A stretch of 11,122 nucleotides of DNA from NCBI GenBank assembly GCA_020063525.1, contig JAGUUJ010000103.1, forward strand, positions 1-11,122, given 5' to 3'. The stretch is from Candidatus Omnitrophota bacterium. Its GTDB lineage: Bacteria; Omnitrophota; Gorgyraeia; Gygaellales; Profunditerraquicolaceae. A model generated the notes under the pieces. That model searched no databases and was not told the DNA's origin. It was given only the letters and a program-made list of their open reading frames with translations. The position numbers were made by a program, and so were the translations under genes. Below are positions 5,721 through 11,122 of this stretch, one piece after another. Position 1 is the first letter of the stretch; each line of letters opens with the position of its first letter.

Positions 5721-6621
5721 TTTGCTCATAGTCGGAGCAGGGCCGGCAGGTTTGACCGCCGCACTTTATGCAGGCCGTTCCCGTTTAAAAACACTGATGT
5801 TAGAGAAAATAGGAGTGGGCGGCAGGATATTAATGACTGAGGTTATTGAAAATTTCCCTGGTTTTGTGGACGGTGTTCATACTGCGGATTTAATTAAACG
5901 TATGCAGGGGCAAGTTACAAATTTAGGCATAAACATTGCATTAGAAGAAGTCCTGGAGATTGACTGTAAGTTGAAATCGGTGAAAACTAATGCGGGGACA
6001 TATTCGGCTGATGCTGTAATTATTGCCACAGGAGCGCATCCGCGCAAACTAGGTGTGCCGGGAGAAGATAAATTAACCGGCAGGGGGGTTTCTTATTGTG
6101 CTACCTGCGACGGGCCTTTGTTCAGGGATAAATTTGTGGCAATAGTAGGCGGAGGAAATGCAATGGCAGAGGAGGCGCTTTATTTAACCCGTTTTGCCAA
6201 ATCCGTAAATATAATTCACAGGAGAGACCAGTTACGCGCATCGGCGATTCTGCAGGAGAAGCTAAAAGAAAACAAAAAGATAAATTTTATTCTAAGCAGT
6301 GTGCTCACAGAAATAATCGGCTCGGGTAAAGTCGAGGCTATGAAAATAAAAGATTTAAATACTTCCCGGGAGAAGATTATTCCATGCGATGGTATTTTCA
6401 TTTATATTGGTTTTATTCCGGATACAGTTTTTGTGAAAGATAAATTAAAGCTGGATGAGGCAGGTTTTATAATTGCTGGTGAGGATATGTCTACATCCTG
6501 CGATGGTATTTTTGCCTGCGGAGACTGCCGAAAGAAGACTTTATACCAGGTTATCACTGCCTGCGGCGACGGTGCAGTGGCAGCAGATTCTGCATATAGA
6601 TATTTAGTAAGCAAGAAATAA
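5713..6621 (+). CDS. trxB: Thioredoxin reductase (NADPH)
   Basis: A 302-residue low-molecular-weight thioredoxin reductase that passes electrons from NAD(P)H through FAD to thioredoxin. It has the FAD-binding GAGPAG at 8-13, the redox pair in CATC at 129-132, the pyridine nucleotide motif GGGNAM at 146-151, HRRD at 169-172, which normally binds the NADPH 2'-phosphate, and the C-terminal FAD segment GIFACGDCR. I chose ATG 5713, because the TTG at 5698 would add five residues that the family lacks and GGTGAG at 5700-5705 is well placed for 5713. The usual C-terminal GDVR-type motif reads GDCR here, adding a cysteine near the FAD. It lies directly after lipA (8-nt overlap) and 5 nt before pckG. 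The window's trxA is its likely partner. Confidence 0.95.
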   Translation: MYDLLIVGAGPAGLTAALYAGRSRLKTLMLEKIGVGGRILMTEVIENFPGFVDGVHTADLIKRMQGQVTNLGINIALEEVLEIDCKLKSVKTNAGTYSADAVIIATGAHPRKLGVPGEDKLTGRGVSYCATCDGPLFRDKFVAIVGGGNAMAEEALYLTRFAKSVNIIHRRDQLRASAILQEKLKENKKINFILSSVLTEIIGSGKVEAMKIKDLNTSREKIIPCDGIFIYIGFIPDTVFVKDKLKLDEAGFIIAGEDMSTSCDGIFACGDCRKKTLYQVITACGDGAVAADSAYRYLVSKK

Positions 6622-6626
6622 ATAGA

Positions 6627-8426
6627 ATGACCAAATCCCATATTCATAATAAAAAATTGATTGCTTGGGTCAATAAGATGGTCCGTATGTGCGAGCCGGA
6701 TGAAATAGTCTGGATAGACGGCTCAAATGAGCAGAGAAAGAAATTAGAAGAAGAGGCCATAACCGGGGGAGAGCTTATTCCTTTAAACCAAGCGAAACTT
6801 CCGGATTGTTTCTTACATCGTACCAGTATTGATGATGTAGCCCGCACAGAACATCTTACCTTTATTTGCACCAAGAGAAAACGCGACGCAGGACCGAATA
6901 ATAATTGGATGCCGCCGGGTCTCGCTTATAGAAAGGCAAAAGCGATTTTTAAAGGTGCGATGCGGGCAAGGACAATGTATGTTATTCCTTTTTCTATGGG
7001 GCCGGTGGGTTCTCCCTTTAGTAAAATCGGGGTAGAATTAACTGATTCTTGTTATGTTGTACTGAATATGTTAATTATGACCAGGGCTGGAGAGCCAGTC
7101 CTTAGGCAATTAGAAGAAAACGGTGAGTTTACCAAATGTCTTCATTCCAAAGCCCAACTGGATATTAACAAGAGGCTGATATTGCATTTCCCTCAAGATA
7201 ATACCATCTGGAGCGTGGGTTCTGGCTATGGCGGTAACGTGCTTTTGGGAAAAAAATGCCTGTCACTACGAATAGCAAGTTATTTAGCAAGGAGAGAACA
7301 TTGGCTTGCAGAACACATGCTTATTATGGGGATAGAGGAGCCAAACGGCCAGATTAAATATATTGTAGCTGCATTTCCCAGTGCCTGCGGCAAAACCAAT
7401 CTTGCGATGTTAGTTCCTCCCGAGGGCCTGAAGAAAAAAGGTTATCGTATCTGGACAGTAGGCGATGATATTGCCTGGATGCGCATTGATTCTGACGGCA
7501 CTCTTTGGGCAATTAATCCTGAGTCAGGTTTCTTTGGGGTTGTACCGGGAACAAATTCTAAAACCAACCCTAATATGGTTGAGACCATTAAGAAGAATAC
7601 AATATACACTAATGTCCTTTTGAAGCCCGATGGTACACTTTGGTGGGAAGGCGCTGATGGTGAAGCCCCGCCAACAGGCGGGGTTGATTGGCGAGGGCAG
7701 CCTTGGGTGCCGGGGGCGGTGGATGCTCTTGGAAAGCCTATTTTAGGGGCGCATCCTAACAGCCGTTTTACTGTTTCTATTACCAATTGCCCTTCTGCGT
7801 CATTCAGGTTAGAGCAACATCACGGCGTGCCTATTTCTGCTATTGTTTTTGGCGGGCGCAGGGCTCATCTTGCGCCTCTGGTCTATGAATCCTTTGGTTG
7901 GCAACACGGCGTATTTGTTGGTGCTACAATGGCTTCAGAGTTAACAGCTGCGCAGGTAGGTAAGATAGGTCAGGTGCGTAGAGACCCCATGGCAATGCTT
8001 CCTTTCTGCGGTTACAATATGGCAGATTATTTCAGGCACTGGTTAGATATGGGCAGGAGAATGACTAAGCGACCTCAAATTTTCCATGTAAATTGGTTCA
8101 GAACTGATGCGCAAGGTAAATTTCTCTGGCCGGGTTTTGGGGAGAACCTCAGGGTTTTAGAATGGATACTCGACCGTTGCAACAATAAAGCAGAAGCAGT
8201 AGTCAAAACCCCTGTTGGTTATATCCCGCGTGCCTCTGATATAGATATGACTGGCCTTGAATTACCGTCGGGCACTTTAAAGAAGCTCCTTGCTATAGAT
8301 AAAAAAGAATGGTTTGAGGAATTAAAAGGCATAAAGGCATTCTTTAAACAATTCAAAAAAGATTTACCGCAGGAGTTATGGCAGGAATACGAAGACCTGA
8401 AAAGCCGCCTGGAGTCTAATGAATAG
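6627..8426 (+). CDS. pckG: Phosphoenolpyruvate carboxykinase (GTP)
   Basis: A 599-residue enzyme of the GTP-dependent PEPCK family, full length compared with about 600-625 elsewhere. It interconverts oxaloacetate plus GTP and PEP plus CO2 plus GDP. Key features are the P-loop PSACGKTN at 251-258 with the hyper-reactive family cysteine C254, the GDDIAWM segment at 279-285 with metal-binding Asp, the AEHMLIMGI histidine region near 229-236, and the NSRFTVS stretch. In anaerobes it can run toward either gluconeogenesis or oxaloacetate formation from PEP; the sequence does not tell which. It starts 5 nt after trxB without a clear Shine-Dalgarno, and its 3' end overlaps purC by 8 nt. No frameshift or missing motif is seen. 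Confidence 0.97.
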   Translation: MTKSHIHNKKLIAWVNKMVRMCEPDEIVWIDGSNEQRKKLEEEAITGGELIPLNQAKLPDCFLHRTSIDDVARTEHLTFICTKRKRDAGPNNNWMPPGLAYRKAKAIFKGAMRARTMYVIPFSMGPVGSPFSKIGVELTDSCYVVLNMLIMTRAGEPVLRQLEENGEFTKCLHSKAQLDINKRLILHFPQDNTIWSVGSGYGGNVLLGKKCLSLRIASYLARREHWLAEHMLIMGIEEPNGQIKYIVAAFPSACGKTNLAMLVPPEGLKKKGYRIWTVGDDIAWMRIDSDGTLWAINPESGFFGVVPGTNSKTNPNMVETIKKNTIYTNVLLKPDGTLWWEGADGEAPPTGGVDWRGQPWVPGAVDALGKPILGAHPNSRFTVSITNCPSASFRLEQHHGVPISAIVFGGRRAHLAPLVYESFGWQHGVFVGATMASELTAAQVGKIGQVRRDPMAMLPFCGYNMADYFRHWLDMGRRMTKRPQIFHVNWFRTDAQGKFLWPGFGENLRVLEWILDRCNNKAEAVVKTPVGYIPRASDIDMTGLELPSGTLKKLLAIDKKEWFEELKGIKAFFKQFKKDLPQELWQEYEDLKSRLESNE

Positions 8427-9318
8427 AGACGTTCTATTATCTACGGATTTTAAAGATTTAAAACTATACAAACGCGGAAAAGTAAGAGATGTTTATGACT
8501 TAGGTGATAAATTACTTATTGTTTCCACGGACAGGATTTCCTGTTTTGATGTAGTCCTGCCTTCGGGCATACCTTATAAAGGCTCTGTCCTTACGAAGCT
8601 ATCCTGTTTCTGGTTTGATTTTATTAAAGATATCACGCCACACCACCTTATAACTTCTGATATAAATAACTATCCCCAAGAATTACAAAAATACAAAGCC
8701 GTTCTCTTGGGACGTTCAATGCTGGTAAAAAAAACGAGGCCCTTTACCTTAGAGTGTGTAGTAAGAGGATATCTTTCGGGCTCGGGTTGGAAGGAATATC
8801 AGGAAAAACAATCAGTCTGCGGGATAAAGTTACCTACCGGCCTTTTAGAATCGGATAAATTACCCGAAGTTTTATTTACTCCTTCAACCAAGGCAGATAC
8901 AGGCCATGACTTAAACGTCAACCAGAAATATGTAGAGGGAGTAGCGGGGAAAGATACTGCCCAAAAACTTAAGCAAATAAGCATAGATATTTATAAAAAA
9001 GCCAGTGATTACGCAATTACGCGGGGAATTATTATCGCAGATACGAAATTTGAATTTGGTATATATGATAATAAAATTATCTTGATTGATGAGGTACTTA
9101 CCCCTGATTCATCGCGTTTCTGGCCAGCTGACCAATACAGGCGGGGAGAGCCCCAGCCCAGTTTTGATAAGCAGTTTGTCCGGGATTACCTGGAGAGTTT
9201 AGGTTGGAATAAAACGCCGCCGGCGCCAAAACTACCAGAAGAAATTATTGAAAAGACCACCGGGAAATATATAGAAGCACACAGGAAATTGACCGGAAAA
9301 GAGATAAACGATACATAA
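8419..9318 (+). CDS. purC: Phosphoribosylaminoimidazole-succinocarboxamide synthase
   Basis: A 299-residue SAICAR synthetase that joins aspartate to CAIR with ATP in purine synthesis. It has the N-terminal nucleotide-binding signature KRGKVRDVYDLGDKLLIVSTDR, then ECVVRGYLSGSGWKEY and, in the C-terminal half, ADTKFEFG, ILIDEVLTPDSSRFWP and SFDKQFVRDYL. The length fits the longer PurC subtype (about 290-300 residues) rather than the 235-240 residue form. The ATG lies within the end of pckG, with GGAG at 8411-8414 just upstream, so the pair is coupled. No other pur gene is nearby, so purC is separated from the rest of its pathway here. A membrane protein gene begins 5 nt after its stop. Confidence 0.96.
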   Translation: MNRDVLLSTDFKDLKLYKRGKVRDVYDLGDKLLIVSTDRISCFDVVLPSGIPYKGSVLTKLSCFWFDFIKDITPHHLITSDINNYPQELQKYKAVLLGRSMLVKKTRPFTLECVVRGYLSGSGWKEYQEKQSVCGIKLPTGLLESDKLPEVLFTPSTKADTGHDLNVNQKYVEGVAGKDTAQKLKQISIDIYKKASDYAITRGIIIADTKFEFGIYDNKIILIDEVLTPDSSRFWPADQYRRGEPQPSFDKQFVRDYLESLGWNKTPPAPKLPEEIIEKTTGKYIEAHRKLTGKEINDT

Positions 9319-9323
9319 CGGCG

Positions 9324-10316
9324 ATGTTTAAGAAAATAATACCCTTAGTATTAAGAATCGGCATAAGCATTATTTTATTATTCTTTTTATTTAAATTTCA
9401 GCACGTAGATACGCAGGAAGTGTTAAAAAGCATAAAGAATGCAGATAAAGGCCTTTTACTTCTTGCACTAGTTATTTATCTATTTGCTTATATCTTGGCT
9501 CTTTTCCGCTGGGAGATGTTATTAAAAGGCGCTAAGATACATCTTAGTTTAAAGAGAGTAATTATGTCATTTTCTGGAGGCGTGTTTTTTAATACTTTGC
9601 TACCTTCTAGTATCGGAGGAGATGTGGTACGCAGCGTAGATTTAGCTACGCACACAAAAAGGCCAAGAGAAGTAATAGCCACTGTGCTATTGGACAGGTT
9701 GAGCGGATATGTAGGTTTGGTAATTGTCGCCTTATTATCATTGCTATTCGGCTGGAAGTTAATTCACCATAAAAGCGTTTTATTATCTATAGCCATCATC
9801 ACGGGAATATTGATCGCTGTTTTATTGGTGTTGTTTAATAGATTCCTGTATTCCAAAATAAATCGACTCTTGCATTCGCCGAGGGCAGGTAAAATCAGGG
9901 AAACCATAAAGAATCTGCACCAGGAGATCCATATTTTCAGGCAGCATAAAAAGATAATTGCGAATAACCTGATATTGTCTGTCCTGATACAGGTTATCGG
10001 TCCCTTAACTTTTTATATTACCGCCTTAGCTTTGGGCATAAAAATAAATATCATTTATTTCTTTATCTATTTACCTATTATAGTCGCCATTACCTTATTA
10101 CCTATATCCATAGGTGGCTTAGGATTAAGGGAAAACATAACCAAAATATTTTTTGTTCAAGCAGGCGTCGTTGACAATGCCGCTGTTGCGATGGCCATCT
10201 TAAATACATTCTTTATTTTCGTATATGCAGCCATAGGAGGCCTTATTTATGTCCTTACTATACATCATCGACGCATACAATACCATACACCACATCACGT
10301 TCAGCCCCATTCGTAA
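9324..10316 (+). CDS. YbhN-family (LPG synthase TM-like) integral membrane protein
   Basis: A 330-residue membrane protein with about eight hydrophobic segments, near residues 7-24, 42-62, 76-92, 128-146, 152-170, 210-236, 241-263 and 286-311. The motifs FFNTLLPSSIGGDVVR (88-103), LLDRLSGYVG (122-131) and LPISIGGLGLRE (259-270) mark the lysylphosphatidylglycerol synthase transmembrane / UPF0104 family. The catalytic aminoacyl-transferase half of MprF is absent, so it is not a lysyl-PG synthase. Members are thought to move or modify lipids or lipid-linked compounds, but the substrate here is unknown. The start is 5 nt after purC with a poor Shine-Dalgarno. The last residues (HHRRIQYHTPHHVQPHS) are His-rich and are read from DNA that also encodes the start of the next gene. 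Confidence 0.9.
   Translation: MFKKIIPLVLRIGISIILLFFLFKFQHVDTQEVLKSIKNADKGLLLLALVIYLFAYILALFRWEMLLKGAKIHLSLKRVIMSFSGGVFFNTLLPSSIGGDVVRSVDLATHTKRPREVIATVLLDRLSGYVGLVIVALLSLLFGWKLIHHKSVLLSIAIITGILIAVLLVLFNRFLYSKINRLLHSPRAGKIRETIKNLHQEIHIFRQHKKIIANNLILSVLIQVIGPLTFYITALALGIKINIIYFFIYLPIIVAITLLPISIGGLGLRENITKIFFVQAGVVDNAAVAMAILNTFFIFVYAAIGGLIYVLTIHHRRIQYHTPHHVQPHS
10233..10240 (+). promoter_or_regulatory. Strong ribosome binding site inside the membrane protein gene
   Basis: ATAGGAGG at 10233-10240 lies eight bases before ATG 10249. It is one of the best Shine-Dalgarno matches in the window and fixes the start of the YacP-like gene well inside the preceding reading frame. Confidence 0.85.
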
Positions 10317-10728
10317 AAAAATAAAAGACCCCCAAAGAGCCCTCCTGGAATTTATCAAGAACCGAAGATTGGGGAAAAACTCCAAGAACAAAATCACTGT
10401 AGTCTTTGACGGTTATCCTCAAGTATCAGCGCAAAATTTAGCAGAAACTGATATTAATGTTGTATTTTCGAGGGAAGAAACAGCTGACGCAAGGATAAAG
10501 AAGATGGTGGAGGCCTCAAGGAACCCCAAAAATATTGTGGTAGTTTCTGATGATAGAGAGATAATATTCTTCGTAAAATCTATCGGTGCCCGTTCAATCG
10601 GCGTAGAAGAATTTATCAATCCCGAAGATAAGCCGCAAAGAAAAAAAGAAGACCTGATAAAACCAGAATTGAATTATAGCCAGATTAATAAGATAAATCA
10701 GGAATTAAAAGCGCTATGGCTAAAGTAA
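10249..10728 (+). CDS. YacP-like NYN domain RNase
   Basis: A 159-residue protein of the YacP/NYN family (PIN-like nucleases; the Bacillus member is also called Rae1, a ribosome-associated mRNA endonuclease). It has the N-terminal acidic motif LYIIDAYNTIHHI (D8, N11), the central VVFDGY strand near residue 50 and the VVSDDREI acidic segment near 102, all expected around a metal-dependent active site. The C-terminal third is charged and likely helical. The strong ribosome binding site upstream supports this start, giving a 68-nt overlap with the membrane protein gene. The family assignment is good, but whether it acts on mRNA on the ribosome as in Bacillus is inference. It is the last intact gene of the run; a palindromic repeat begins 14 nt after its stop. 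Confidence 0.88.
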   Translation: MSLLYIIDAYNTIHHITFSPIRKKIKDPQRALLEFIKNRRLGKNSKNKITVVFDGYPQVSAQNLAETDINVVFSREETADARIKKMVEASRNPKNIVVVSDDREIIFFVKSIGARSIGVEEFINPEDKPQRKKEDLIKPELNYSQINKINQELKALWLK

Positions 10729-10740
10729 ATCCGGTGCTCG

Positions 10741-11007
10741 GTGTTCGGGGTTCGGTTTTCGGCGAGAACCGAGAACCGAAAACCAAGAACTGAAGTGATC
10801 TTCTTTGAACCTCGGCCGGAAGTGGACCATCTCTGTCTTTTGGATGTTGAAAGCTTGATCAGAGATATCCAGCCCAAAAAGGCAGTCCTGACTCACTTTG
10901 GCATGACCATGTTAAGGGCAAAACCCCAGATTCAGGCACTTGAATTATCAAATAAGTTAGGCATTGAGGTCTCGGCTGCTTATGATGGTATGACTATCAA
11001 CTTTTAA
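10741..11007 (+). pseudogene. C-terminal remnant of an MBL-fold metallo-hydrolase
   Basis: An open frame from a GTG at 10741 gives 88 residues. The first 18 or so are translated from the palindromic repeat and look meaningless. From about residue 25 the sequence RPEVDHLCLLDVESLI, then PKKAVLTHFGMTMLRAKP and a closing SAAYDGMTINF, matches the C-terminal end of metallo-beta-lactamase-fold hydrolases related to RNase Z and PhnP. The THFG histidine is usually a late metal ligand in such proteins. The HxHxDH metal-binding motif and some 150 or more N-terminal residues are absent here and in the 14 nt before the repeat. There is no proper ribosome binding site. I read it as a gene broken by a deletion or insertion at the repeat; a short independently translated protein is possible but less likely. 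Confidence 0.65.
10743..10790 (+). repeat. TTCGG/CCGAA palindromic repeat element
   Basis: The stretch is built from repeated GTTCGG and GGTTTTCGG units followed by their complements. GGTTTTCGG (10754-10762) is the perfect reverse complement of CCGAAAACC (10776-10784), and GTTC (10750-10753) pairs with GAAC (10787-10790) across a two-base bulge. GAACCGA is repeated within the loop and right arm. Its simple-repeat composition is unlike either neighbouring gene. It sits exactly where the reading frame of a gene remnant begins, so it probably marks an insertion or deletion joint. Confidence 0.7.
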
Positions 11008-11013
11008 TAATTT

Positions 11014-11033
11014 CCCTTGACATAAGTCAAGGG
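11014..11033 (+). promoter_or_regulatory. FNR/CRP-like palindrome, candidate operator
   Basis: CCCTTGAC (11014-11021) and GTCAAGGG (11026-11033) form a perfect 8-bp inverted repeat around ATAA. The core TTGAC-N4-GTCAA has the half-sites and four-base spacing of CRP/FNR-family boxes (FNR itself uses TTGAT-N4-ATCAA). It overlaps the -35 of the candidate promoter, a position that would favour repression. As RNA it could also form a small hairpin, but no T-run follows. Confidence 0.5.
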
Positions 11034-11045
11034 TTATGATAAAGT
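11017..11045 (+). promoter_or_regulatory. Candidate promoter of the last gene
   Basis: A perfect -35 TTGACA (11017-11022) is followed, 17 nt later, by TAAAGT (11040-11045), matching four of six bases of the -10 consensus and preceded by TG at 11037-11038 as in extended -10 promoters. Transcription would start about 30 nt before the ATG at 11083. It is the best sigma-70-type promoter in the window. Confidence 0.5.
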
Positions 11046-11082
11046 TATAAAAAATAAACCAGAAAACCAAAGGAGGTGAAAG

Positions 11083-11122
11083 ATGAGTAATTGGCAGGTA
11101 GTATTATTAGAGCCAGCCAAGA
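11083..11122 (+). CDS. N-terminal start of an unidentified protein (partial)
   Basis: ATG 11083 follows AAGGAGGTGA at 11070-11079, a nearly complete complement of the 16S rRNA 3' end and the strongest ribosome binding site in the window. Thirteen codons are visible before the edge: MSNWQVVLLEPAK. A start of the type WQxxLLEPAK is seen in some small-conductance mechanosensitive channel or conserved TM-helix proteins, but this is far too short to name a family. Its own promoter and palindrome suggest it begins a new transcription unit. Confidence 0.7.
   Translation, partial: MSNWQVVLLEPAK

Noticed and set aside
7442..7786. A 114-codon open frame on the minus strand within pckG
   Set aside because: It lies wholly inside a well-conserved gene on the other strand, has no recognisable domain and no upstream signals; it is a shadow frame.
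10743..10790. The TTCGG repeat as a CRISPR or other array
   Set aside because: There are no regularly spaced identical repeats with unique spacers; it is one compact palindromic element.
11014..11033. The inverted repeat as an intrinsic terminator
   Set aside because: The stem is followed by TTATGATAAAG rather than a T-run, and the overlap with a good -35 fits an operator better. Weak termination remains possible.

Overview
The window is a dense, one-directional stretch of housekeeping and central-metabolism genes, all on the + strand. It starts in the last 49 codons of one gene and ends in the first 13 codons of another. The DNA is moderately AT-rich, genes overlap or nearly touch, and Shine-Dalgarno sites are of the bacterial type. 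Acetate fermentation genes, GTP-type PEP carboxykinase, a DUF6485-like Cys-rich protein and a stand-alone BioD-like/DRTGG protein beside a short Pta suggest an anaerobic, little-cultured bacterium. A lineage such as Omnitrophota or a relative would fit, but this is inference from gene content, not from a marker gene.

Layout. 1-150: 3' end of an unidentified gene. 151-245: AT-rich gap with a weak candidate promoter. 246-2588: trxA, the AAA_26/DRTGG protein and pta, tightly coupled. 2589-2664: nested hairpins including a terminator-like stem. 2665-3774: ackA, whose last codons lie inside a long palindrome. 3775-3835: a second long hairpin. 3836-10728: panD, def, DUF6485-like gene, lipA, trxB, pckG, purC, a YbhN-type membrane protein and a YacP-like NYN RNase, with gaps of at most 5 nt and frequent overlaps. 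10729-11007: a palindromic repeat fused to a C-terminal remnant of a metallo-beta-lactamase-fold gene. 11008-11082: a perfect inverted repeat overlapping a candidate promoter, then a near-ideal ribosome binding site before the last, cut-off gene.

How the genes fit together. Pta and AckA turn acetyl-CoA into acetate and ATP, and the protein upstream of Pta matches the sensor half of long Pta enzymes. PanD feeds coenzyme A synthesis, LipA makes the lipoyl cofactor of acetyl-CoA-producing and glycine-cleaving complexes, and PckG links oxaloacetate and PEP. TrxA and TrxB form a thioredoxin couple. Def, PurC and the YacP-like protein are translation, purine and RNA housekeeping functions.

I see no CRISPR array, transposase, phage module, toxin-antitoxin pair, rRNA or tRNA, and nothing that amounts to a new multi-gene system. 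The most interesting points are the structured elements on both sides of ackA, the split Pta, the gene remnant joined to a palindromic repeat, and the FNR-like palindrome upstream of the last gene.
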